A DNA stretch of 14,780 nucleotides from an uncultured Eubacterium sp. (GTDB lineage Bacteria > Bacillota > Clostridia > Lachnospirales > Lachnospiraceae): NCBI GenBank assembly GCA_934316925.1, contig CAKREC010000048.1, forward strand, positions 1 through 14,780, in the 5' to 3' direction. Numbering within the stretch: position 1 is the stretch's first letter; every line of letters starts with the position of its first letter. A program made the translations under genes and the position numbers. Shown in pieces: positions 1 to 7,800 of this stretch. Under the pieces are notes generated by a model, which saw nothing but the letters and a program-made list of their open reading frames with translations, was not told the origin of the DNA and did not search any database.

Positions 1-197
1 ATATATACACGATCGGCAATATCTTTATCGGTCATGATGGTAGCAGGATTGGAATTGATCAGCACAACTTCCATTCCTTCTTCTTTCAAAGAACGGCACG
101 CCTGTGTACCGGCATAGTCAAACTCAGCTGCCTGTCCAATTACAATCGGGCCGGAACCGATCACTAAAACTTTTTTAATTCCCTCAATCTTTGGCAT
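1..197 (-). CDS. carB: Carbamoyl-phosphate synthase large subunit, N-terminal fragment (cut by window edge)
   Basis: Only the first 65 residues are visible; the rest lies beyond base 1. The large subunit makes carbamoyl phosphate from bicarbonate, two ATP and ammonia channelled from CarA, feeding pyrimidine and arginine synthesis in the cytoplasm. The visible part is the typical CarB pre-ATP-grasp start, with [20 protein letters not shown] at about residues 10-29, then GTQAC and the [10 protein letters not shown] motif. The ATG at 197 is preceded by GGAGG contained in the 3' end of carA. The carA stop and this start are separated by one base, which implies coupled translation and a carAB subunit pair made together. 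Identification is very secure; only the C-terminal extent is unknown. Confidence 0.97.
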   Translation of the reverse strand, partial: MPKIEGIKKVLVIGSGPIVIGQAAEFDYAGTQACRSLKEEGMEVVLINSNPATIMTDKDIADRVY

Positions 198-198
198 A

Positions 199-1299
199 TT
201 AGTTTTCCTCCATCATTTTAATAAAGCGATCAAACAGTACTTCCGAATCCTTTGGACCTGCACAGGCCTCCGGATGGAACTGTACCGTGAAAATGTTTTT
301 ATTTTTGTATTTCAATCCCTCTACCGTATTGTCATTTACATTAACAAATGCCACCTCGGCAATATCGCCTGGAATGGAATCGTCTTTTACTACATATCCA
401 TGGTTCTGCGAAGAGATATAAACTTTTCCGGTTTCAAGATCTTTAACCGGATGGTTGGCTCCGCGATGTCCATATTTCATTTTCTCAGTATCGCATCCAT
501 TGGCCAGAGCCATAAGCTGATGGCCTAAGCATATAGCAAAAATCGGCACATCGGACTGGTATAATTTTTTCAGTTCTGCAATAACTTCGACACATTCTTT
601 TGGATCTCCAGGTCCGTTTGTAAGCATAATGCCATCCGGATCAGTTGCAAGAATCTCCTCTGCTTTTGTCTGTGCAGGGAAAATTGTCACTTCACAGCCA
701 CGTTTTAAAAGGCAGCGTGCAATGTTGAACTTGGTACCAACATCTAAAATAGCTACTTTCTTTGTAACCGCAACCGAAGCATCCGTTCCAAGATCACCCG
801 GTTTGTACTGAATCTGCGTTTTCGTTGTAACTTTGTTTACAACACCGGTAACAGAATATTCTTTAATTTTAAAAAGAACGGCATCTAAATCTACAGGGTA
901 TTCTGTAGTTATCATTCCGTTCATTGTACCTTTTTCTCGTAAAATTTTAGTGAGGGCACGAGTGTCAATGCCTTCAATTCCAGGAATATCCTGTTCAACA
1001 AGAAAATCCTGAATGCTCTGTTCATTTCTGAAATTACTGCCAAGTCTTGATAATTCACGAACAATAAAACCGTCTGTATGGGAGCCTTTCGCCTCCATGT
1101 CCTGACGACAAATACCATAATTACCAATCAGGGGATATGTCATAACAACAGCCTGTCCCGCATAACTTGGGTCGGTAAGAACTTCCAAATACCCTGTCAT
1201 AGAAGTATTAAAGACAATTTCACTGATCACTTCTTTTGTACTTCCAATACTTTTACCGGTAAACACGGTTCCGTCTTCCAGTATAAGATATGCCTTCAT
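199..1299 (-). CDS. carA: Carbamoyl-phosphate synthase small (glutamine amidotransferase) subunit
   Basis: Hydrolyses glutamine and passes ammonia to CarB. The protein is 366 residues, the usual length for CarA. The N-terminal CPSase small-subunit domain contains [19 protein letters not shown] (about 31-49). The C-terminal class I glutamine amidotransferase domain has the nucleophile Cys257 in AICLGHQ and the His342/Glu344 pair in QFHPEA, so the full catalytic triad is present. The start at 1299 is chosen because AAAAGGAGG lies just upstream; an in-frame ATG at 1344 would add 15 unconserved residues, overlap the preceding gene and lack a ribosome binding site. It is the fifth gene of the gltB-gltD-GS homologue-ANTAR-carA-carB run, 37 bases after the ANTAR gene. 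In many Firmicutes carAB sits with pyrimidine genes; here it sits with nitrogen-assimilation genes. Confidence 0.97.
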   Translation of the reverse strand: MKAYLILEDGTVFTGKSIGSTKEVISEIVFNTSMTGYLEVLTDPSYAGQAVVMTYPLIGNYGICRQDMEAKGSHTDGFIVRELSRLGSNFRNEQSIQDFLVEQDIPGIEGIDTRALTKILREKGTMNGMITTEYPVDLDAVLFKIKEYSVTGVVNKVTTKTQIQYKPGDLGTDASVAVTKKVAILDVGTKFNIARCLLKRGCEVTIFPAQTKAEEILATDPDGIMLTNGPGDPKECVEVIAELKKLYQSDVPIFAICLGHQLMALANGCDTEKMKYGHRGANHPVKDLETGKVYISSQNHGYVVKDDSIPGDIAEVAFVNVNDNTVEGLKYKNKNIFTVQFHPEACAGPKDSEVLFDRFIKMMEEN

Positions 1300-1313
1300 T
1301 TTGTCCTCCTTTT

Positions 1314-1329
1314 CCCTGCTGGTGCAGGG
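1314..1329 (-). other. Short perfect hairpin upstream of carA
   Basis: CCCTGC-ACCA-GCAGGG forms a 6 bp GC-rich stem with a 4-base loop in the 37-base gap between the ANTAR stop and carA, ending a few bases before the carA ribosome binding site. No U-tract follows on the minus strand, so it is not an intrinsic terminator. It could be an mRNA processing or stability element, or be fortuitous. Confidence 0.4.
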
Positions 1330-1336
1330 TGCAAAA

Positions 1337-1876
1337 TTATTCAAATGCTAAAATCATCTCCGCAGTCTCCACAAGGGAGTTGCCGCTATCCATGCTTAGC
1401 TTCTGGATATACTTGTGCGCCTCATTTTCAGATAGATGATTTCGATCCATAAGCAGAGCTTTTGCCTCATCAATCGTTTTTTGCTCCTTCTGGGAACGAA
1501 CTTTGCGCTGTGTTTTTTTCCGCCGGGTTGAACGGGACACCTCCAACATCATCGTATTGATCGTATTGAATAATTCCATTCCACGCAGCGGCATCTCCAG
1601 ACAGAAAATGCTATCGATCATACACTCCTGCAGTTTCGCCGGGGATGCCATAAGTAACATTCGAAATTCCCGTGGCAGATATCCGTACAATTCACTATAG
1701 TGCATGTCCGTCAGTCGATATCCGCACAGCACAAGACCGCCGTCGCTTTCATTCGCGGCAGCGATAACTTGAGATGCGCTATTAACTGCTAGTATATCAT
1801 CATATCCGTTCCGATTCAAAACATTTTTTATTTTTTTTGCATCTTCTATGTTTGGCAAGGCTACAATTATACGCAT
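1337..1876 (-). CDS. ANTAR-domain RNA-binding regulator with degenerate receiver domain
   Basis: 179-residue two-domain protein. ANTAR proteins (NasT, EutV, AmiR) bind paired RNA hairpins in leaders and prevent premature termination. Residues 1-112 resemble a CheY-like receiver but lack its catalytic residues. The acidic pair after strand 1 is replaced (ALPNIED). The phosphoacceptor position is Gly52 in LVLCGYRLTDM, where receivers have LLDxRLPDM. The conserved Lys before Pro is Met95 in LEMPLRG. Residues about 114-135 are a basic linker or coiled coil. Residues about 136-176 are the ANTAR three-helix bundle (IDEAKALLM, LSENEAHKYIQKLSMD, then VETAEMI). The start at 1876 is chosen for the AAGGAGG 11 bases upstream; an ATG at 1900 in the same frame has no ribosome binding site. 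It follows the GS homologue by 75 bases. The lost phosphorylation site implies control by a ligand or protein partner rather than a histidine kinase. The RNA targets are not known from this window. Confidence 0.9.
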   Translation of the reverse strand: MRIIVALPNIEDAKKIKNVLNRNGYDDILAVNSASQVIAAANESDGGLVLCGYRLTDMHYSELYGYLPREFRMLLMASPAKLQECMIDSIFCLEMPLRGMELFNTINTMMLEVSRSTRRKKTQRKVRSQKEQKTIDEAKALLMDRNHLSENEAHKYIQKLSMDSGNSLVETAEMILAFE

Positions 1877-1894
1877 AAGGGGGGCCACCTCCTT
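1877..1894 (-). promoter_or_regulatory. Possible Shine-Dalgarno-sequestering hairpin of the ANTAR gene
   Basis: On the transcript AAGGAGG-TGGC-CCCCCTT can fold on itself: AAGG pairs with CCTT, one A/C mismatch follows, then GG pairs with CC around a 4-base loop. The hairpin covers the entire ribosome binding site and ends directly at the ATG at 1876. It could limit translation of the regulator unless it is melted. Only six Watson-Crick pairs support it, so the effect is uncertain. Confidence 0.4.
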
Positions 1895-1951
1895 CGTCAT
1901 TTGTACGATAATTGCCCATATTTCAAGGTTTTTTATTCATAGAAAACGCCA

Positions 1952-3256
1952 TCAGATGCGATCTAAATATTTTTCGACTTCCCATGCCGTAACTTGTTCA
2001 CAATACTCGTTCCACTCTTCTTTTTTTCTGTCGATCAGGATACCGGACAACTGTTTGCCCAAAACTTCCTGCAGAAAATCATCTTTTTCAAACTCTAAGA
2101 TTGCTTCCATCAGTGTACGTGGAAGAATATCAAACGAAACCTGATCCCGATCCGTGATGTCATCCATACATACCGGTGGAGTAAGTTTATTTTCTATTCC
2201 TTCGAGTCCGGCAGCGAGACATGCCGCTAATACTAAATATGGGTTGCAGGCACCATCCGGGCTTCGCAGAATCATACGTGGTCCTAAAACACCGGTTCCT
2301 GTCATACGCACAAGCGGTGCACGGTTTTTTCTTGACCATGTAATATTAACCGGTGCATTATATCCCGGCACCAGACGTTTATAGGAGTTAATGATCGGAT
2401 TATTGATAAATGTCATACCTTTGATATGTTTCATGATACCAGCCATAAAGGAATAAGCATCTTCGCTCAATTCATTGCCTTCTTTTCGGAAGATATTTTT
2501 GCCGTCTTTACACAGAAACATATTGAAAAACATAGCAGATCCTTTTTTTCCGTAATTTGGCTTTGGCATAAATGTCGCATGTAAGCCATGTCTTTTCGCC
2601 ACGGTACGAACTGCCAGTTTGTAGGTCATGATATTGTCCGCTGTATGCAGTGCATCATCAAATTTAAAGTTGATCTGATGCTGAGCTGCCTCATTGGCAT
2701 GATGCGAGGACTCCATCTCAAATCCCATCTCAGAAAGAGACAAAATAATATCACGACGCGCATTCTCTCCGGCATCAACCGGACTGATATCAAAATAGCC
2801 TCCCTGTTCACTCGTCATTGTAGTCGGGGTGCCATCTTCTGCCGTATCAAACAGGAAAAATTCGGACTCCGGTCCTACATAAAACGTGTATCCCATCTGT
2901 TCTGCTTTTTCCACAACCTGGGATAAAATATAGCGTGGATCCGGCAAAAACGGGGTACCATCCGGATATTGGATATCACAGATAAATCGGGCAACACGTC
3001 CTCTCTGTGGGCGCCATGGGAAAATAGCAAATGTATCAAGATCTGGAACCAAAACAAGTTCATCCAGATCATTGGTAAACCCTTTGATTGCTGCTCCATC
3101 AAACATACACTGGTTGTTCAGCACCATGTCTAACTGTTCTGCCGCCATCGCCATGTTCTTTAAATTTCCAAATGTGTCAACAAATTGAAGTCGAATAAAT
3201 TCTACATCTTCTTCCTCAACCAATCGAATAATATCTTCCTTCGTGTAATGTGACAT
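1952..3256 (-). CDS. Glutamine synthetase (GlnA, GSI) family protein, predicted catalytically inactive
   Basis: 434 residues, close to the length of Bacillus-type GSI-alpha enzymes, and similar along its whole length. Recognisable regions are FDGAAIKGF (52-60), GPESEFFLF (128-136), HGLHATFMPKP (223-233), NSYKRLVPGY (290-299) and NPYLVLAACLAAGL (338-351). Active-site positions are substituted (Salmonella numbering in brackets): HHEVA..Q.E is HHANEAAQHQ, giving Ala187 [E212] and Gln194 [E220]; GSGMH is GSAMF, giving Phe243 [H269]; GYEAP is GYNAP, giving Asn300 [E327]; RVEVR is RMILR, giving Ile329 [E357]. Glu130 and Glu132 [E129, E131], Arg294 [R321] and Arg331 [R359] remain. DGSS is DGAA. Metal binding and ammonia transfer should fail, so an ordinary GS role is unlikely. 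The frame is intact, which argues for a retained non-catalytic job, perhaps sensing. The start at 3256 has AAAGGAG upstream; an in-frame ATG at 3289 lacks one. Routine annotation would name this glnA. Confidence 0.9.
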   Translation of the reverse strand: MSHYTKEDIIRLVEEEDVEFIRLQFVDTFGNLKNMAMAAEQLDMVLNNQCMFDGAAIKGFTNDLDELVLVPDLDTFAIFPWRPQRGRVARFICDIQYPDGTPFLPDPRYILSQVVEKAEQMGYTFYVGPESEFFLFDTAEDGTPTTMTSEQGGYFDISPVDAGENARRDIILSLSEMGFEMESSHHANEAAQHQINFKFDDALHTADNIMTYKLAVRTVAKRHGLHATFMPKPNYGKKGSAMFFNMFLCKDGKNIFRKEGNELSEDAYSFMAGIMKHIKGMTFINNPIINSYKRLVPGYNAPVNITWSRKNRAPLVRMTGTGVLGPRMILRSPDGACNPYLVLAACLAAGLEGIENKLTPPVCMDDITDRDQVSFDILPRTLMEAILEFEKDDFLQEVLGKQLSGILIDRKKEEWNEYCEQVTAWEVEKYLDRI

Positions 3257-3298
3257 AATACGATTCTCCTTTTTCTCTATTCCATACATTTACATGAG

Positions 3299-3328
3299 GG
3301 GGCGGATATATAAAAATATACCGTCCCC
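3299..3328 (-). other. Hairpin in the leader of the GS homologue
   Basis: In the gltD to GS-homologue gap (88 bases), GGGG-a-CGG-TATAT pairs with ATATA-t-CCG-CCCC around a UUUU loop, with two single-base bulges, giving 12 base pairs. It begins about where a transcript from the neighbouring extended -10 element would start. No U-tract follows, so it is not a canonical terminator. It could be a 5' stabiliser, a processing site or part of a regulated leader. Confidence 0.5.
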
Positions 3329-3334
3329 TTTCAC

Positions 3335-3343
3335 ATTATAACA
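3335..3343 (-). promoter_or_regulatory. Possible internal extended -10 promoter before the GS homologue
   Basis: On the minus strand TGTTATAAT fits an extended -10 element (TGn then TATAAT) just after the gltD stop codon. No good -35 box lies 16-18 bases upstream. If active, it would let the GS homologue, ANTAR gene and carAB be transcribed apart from gltBD, starting near 3328. Confidence 0.45.
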
Positions 3344-3344
3344 T

Positions 3345-4826
3345 TTAATTCAAATTTGTATAGCCCATTAAATCTTCATCAACAGCTTTGGCAGCTTCTC
3401 TGCCTTCACGAATTGCCCACACAACTAAGGACTGTCCACGATGCATATCTCCCGCTGCAAAAACTCCTTTTACGCTGGTAGCATATCCACCATTCTTTGT
3501 CTTTACATTGGTTCGATCAGTCAATTTCACATTAAAATCTTTGGTAATGTATTCTTCGGATCCCAAAAATCCGGCAGCAATAAATACAAGATCAATATCC
3601 ATCACATATTCACTGCCCGGAACTTCTGTCATGTTCATGCGTCCGGTTTTCTCATCTTTCTGCCATTTCAACTTGACTGCTTTTACCTGTTTTAATACAC
3701 CGTTTTCATCTGCGATAAATTCTTTTACGGTTGTCTCATAAATGCGGGGATCATTTCCAAATACAGCAATCGCTTCCTGTTGACCGTAGTCCGTCTTGAG
3801 AACTCTTGGCCACTCCGGCCATGGATTGCTCTCGCTTCTTTTTACCGGTGGTTTTGGCATCATTTCCAGCTGAACAACACTTTTGGCACCCTGGCGGATG
3901 GAAGAACCAACACAGTCATTACCAGTGTCACCACCGCCGATCACTAATACATTTTTACCTTTTGCATCAATAAAATCTTTGTAGTTGTCATCGCGCAGAT
4001 GTTTGGTCACACGTTTCAGATAATCCACAGCAAAATAGATCCCTTTTGCCTCGCGGCCCGGTGCATTAATATCTCTTGGATGAGAGGCACCACAAGCTAA
4101 GATCACACGGTCAAATTGTTCTTCTAACTCTTTGGCTTTGATATTAACACCTACGTTTACGCCGGTTTTGAATACAATTCCTTCCGCTTCCATCACTTTG
4201 ATCTTACGGTCGATCACATCTTTTTCCAGCTTCATATTCGGAATGCCGTACATAAGCAGTCCACCCGGATGATCCTCACGTTCAAAAACAGTGACGGAAT
4301 GTCCGCGTTTGTTCAACTGATCGGCAGCTGCCAGTCCGGAAGGTCCGGAACCAACGATTGCAACCGTTTTTCCTGTGCGTACTTTTGGCGGTTTCGGATC
4401 CATTAATCCATTGGCATATCCATATTCAATGATCGCGTTTTCATTTTCTTTGCAGGTAACCGGCGAGTCATTCAATCCACAGGTACAAGCGGCCTCGCAT
4501 AAAGCCGGACAAACACGGGAAGTAAACTCCGGAAAATTGTTTGTTTTCAGTAAACGGCCCAGCGCCTGCTCATAACTTCCCATGTAAAGCAGATCATTCC
4601 ATTCCGGGCAAAGGTTGTTGAGCGGGCAGCCACTTGCTGCACCGCCTAACATCATACCAGACTGACAAAAAGGAACTCCGCAATCCATACAACGTGCTGC
4701 CTGTTTCCGACGGTCTTCTTCACTCATCGGCACATGAAATTCATTAAAATTTTTGATTCTCTCTAATGGTTCGATCTCTGTATTTCCCTGACGATCATAT
4801 TCCATAAATCCACTTGGTTTTCCCAT
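3345..4826 (-). CDS. gltD: Glutamate synthase (NADPH) small subunit
   Basis: 493 residues, the usual length for GltD. It takes electrons from NADPH via FAD and iron-sulfur clusters and passes them to the FMN of GltB for glutamate formation. The N-terminal cysteine-rich region, which contributes two 4Fe-4S clusters in this family, has Cys46, 49, 54, 67 and 73 and then Cys106, 110, 114 and 116. The FAD-binding GSGPSG is at 159-164 and the second dinucleotide-binding GGGDTG (NADPH) at 297-302. The closing GVFAAGD motif is at about 454-460. The ATG at 4826 has AAGGGG upstream, lying inside the end of gltB. It starts 3 bases after the gltB stop, so translation is probably coupled to give equal amounts of the two subunits. 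The Fe-S, FAD and NADPH motifs look intact. Confidence 0.97.
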   Translation of the reverse strand: MGKPSGFMEYDRQGNTEIEPLERIKNFNEFHVPMSEEDRRKQAARCMDCGVPFCQSGMMLGGAASGCPLNNLCPEWNDLLYMGSYEQALGRLLKTNNFPEFTSRVCPALCEAACTCGLNDSPVTCKENENAIIEYGYANGLMDPKPPKVRTGKTVAIVGSGPSGLAAADQLNKRGHSVTVFEREDHPGGLLMYGIPNMKLEKDVIDRKIKVMEAEGIVFKTGVNVGVNIKAKELEEQFDRVILACGASHPRDINAPGREAKGIYFAVDYLKRVTKHLRDDNYKDFIDAKGKNVLVIGGGDTGNDCVGSSIRQGAKSVVQLEMMPKPPVKRSESNPWPEWPRVLKTDYGQQEAIAVFGNDPRIYETTVKEFIADENGVLKQVKAVKLKWQKDEKTGRMNMTEVPGSEYVMDIDLVFIAAGFLGSEEYITKDFNVKLTDRTNVKTKNGGYATSVKGVFAAGDMHRGQSLVVWAIREGREAAKAVDEDLMGYTNLN

Positions 4827-4829
4827 TGC

Positions 4830-7800
4830 TTATTCCCCTTTCTTCAGCTGATAAAACGCTTCTATCTGTGCCTGTTCATTGCTCATTCCTTTTTCTTCCA
4901 TCTGTGCTATTTTCTGCAGCATATTCTGGTAATCATTTGGAATGATCTTTTTGAATTTAGGAAGATATTCACTGAAATGATCAAGAATCTCTTTTCCTCG
5001 TTTCGAGCCGGTACTGTCCACATGTTTCTGGATCATCTCTTTCAGCTGCATCACATCATATTTATCTGTAACTGAGCTGGAAGAAACCAGTTCTTTGTTT
5101 AATTTCAAATACAGATCACTGTTCTCATCTAATACATAAGCAATACCGCCACTCATACCGGCAGCAAAGTTTTTACCTGTCTGGCCAAGGATTACGACGC
5201 AGCCACCTGTCATATATTCACATCCATGATCACCGACACCTTCCACAACTGCATGAGCGCCTGAATTACGTACACAGAAACGTTCTCCGGCAACACCGTT
5301 GATATAAGCCTCTCCACTGGTTGCACCATATAATGCCACATTACCAATGATAATGTTTTCATCTGCTTCATACTGAACGCCTTCCGGTGGATATACGATC
5401 AGCTTACCGCCTGATAAACCTTTTCCAAAGTAATCATTACAATCGCCTACCAATTCTAAGGTGAGACCTTTTGGAATAAATGCTCCAAAACTTTGTCCAC
5501 CACTGCCAAGGCATTCAATGGTAAAGGTATCCTGTGGAACATCATCGCCAAGTTTTCTTGTTATTTCAGAGCCCAGTATTGTTCCCAATGCACGGTCAAT
5601 ATTCGTAACTCTTGCACTGATCTTAGTTTTTTCTCCGGTTTCAAGTGCTCTTGCGAATTTCTTTAAGAACACTTTTTCATCCATTGTTTTTTCTAACTGG
5701 AAATCATAAGCATCTTTTGGATTGAAGATCCGTTTTTTGTCGTCAATAAATGGATTTTCAATAATTGGAGAAAGATCCAGTCTCTTCGTTCTCTCATCAT
5801 CTGCAATATCATCTCTGACTTTCAAAAGTTCTGAGCGTCCGATCAGATCATCTAACTGTTTCACACCTAATTTAGCCATAAATTCGCGAACTTCTTCTGC
5901 GATAAATTTCATAAAGTTTTCTACGTATTCCGGTTTACCCTGGAATCGCTTTCTAAGTTCCGGATTCTGTGTCGCAACGCCGACAGGACATGTATCCAGA
6001 TTACATACTCTCATCATAACGCAGCCCATCGTTACAAGCGGTGCTGTAGCGAAACCATATTCTTCTGCACCGAGCAGTGCTGCTACAATAACATCTCTAC
6101 CGGTCATAAGTTTTCCATCCGTTTCAATGACAACTTTGGAACGAAGACCATTCATGAGAAGTGTCTGATGTGTCTCTGCCAGTCCCATTTCCCATGGAAG
6201 TCCGGCATTATGGATTGAACTTGCCGGAGCTGCTCCGGTACCACCATCGTAACCAGAGATCAGGATTACACCGGCACCAGCTTTTGCTACACCGGCCGCT
6301 ACCGTTCCAACACCGGCTTCAGAAACCAGTTTTACAGAAATACGAGCCTGTGTATTCGCGGATTTCAAATCATAGATCAGCTGCGCCAGATCTTCGATCG
6401 AATAAATATCATGATGTGGCGGCGGAGAGATCAACGATACGCCCGGCGTGGAAAGTCTTGTCTTGGCAATCCAAGGATACACTTTTCCACCTGGCAAATG
6501 TCCACCTTCGCCCGGTTTTGCTCCCTGCGCCATTTTGATCTGGATTTCTTTGGCACTTACCAGATAGTGACTGGTAACACCGAATCGACCGGATGCTACC
6601 TGTTTGATCGCCGAACAACGGTTCAGACCATCTTTTCCAACGGTTAAACGATCCAGGCTTTCACCACCTTCACCACTGTTTGATTTACCATGCAAGTGGT
6701 TCATTGCAATCGCCAATGTTTCATGTGCTTCTTTAGAAATAGATCCATAGGACATCGCACCGGTTTTAAATCTCTTCACAATACTGTCTACGCTCTCAAC
6801 CTGAGACAATGGAATTCCTTTTTTCGGGAACTTAAAGTCTAACAGGCTTCGAATATTCATAAAGCGGTCTTCATTGTCGATCTCTTTGGAATATTCTTTA
6901 AACATTTTGTAATCGCCCAGGCGGGTTGCCTGCTGCAGTAAATGAATCGTTTTCGGATTATACAGATGCTCTTCTTTACCGCCACGCGACTTGTGAGAGC
7001 CAATGCTGTCCAGGGTATCATTTACTCCAAGATCCAGTGGATCAAAGGCGGCTGTATGAAGTTCCTCGATCTGATCTTCAATATCTTTCAACGTAATTCC
7101 GCCAATGCGTGAAACCGTATCCGTGAAATACTGGTTTGTAACTTCTTTTGAAATTCCGATCGCTTCAAAAATCTTAGATCCCTGATACGATTGAATGGTC
7201 GAAATGCCCATCTTGGATGCAATCTTAACAATACCGTGTAAAACAGCGGAATTATAATCATCGACAGCTGCATAATAATCCTTATCCAACATTCCACTGT
7301 CGATCAGTCGTTTAATCGTATCCAAAGCAAGATATGGATTTACAGCACATGCACCATAGCCCAAAAGAGTTGCAAAATGATGAACTTCTCTAGGCTCTGC
7401 GCTTTCTAAGATCATTGCTACGCTGGTACGTTTTTTCGTGCGGACCAGATGCTGCTGCATGGCAGATACCGCAAGCAGCGATGGGATCGCAACATGGTTT
7501 TCATCTACGCCGCGGTCAGATAGGATCAGTACATTCGCGCCTTCTTTGTATGCCCGGTCAGCCTCTAAGTACATGCGGTCAATTGCTTTTTCCAGCGAAG
7601 TATTCTTATAATAGATAATCGGGATCACATCTACTTTAAAGCCTTTGACCTTCATATTTTTGATCTTCAAAAGGTCGGTGTCCGTTAAAATCGGATTTTT
7701 GATGCGGAGAACCTGGCAGTTTTCCGGCACTTCACGGAGAAGATTTCCATCTTCGCCGATATAAGTTGAGGTTGCGGTAACCACTTCCTCGCGGATCGCA

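Noticed and set aside
1300..1344. Extension of carA by 15 residues to an ATG at 1344.
   Set aside because: No ribosome binding site, overlap with the ANTAR gene, and the usual CarA N-terminus begins at the ATG at 1299, which has AAAAGGAGG.
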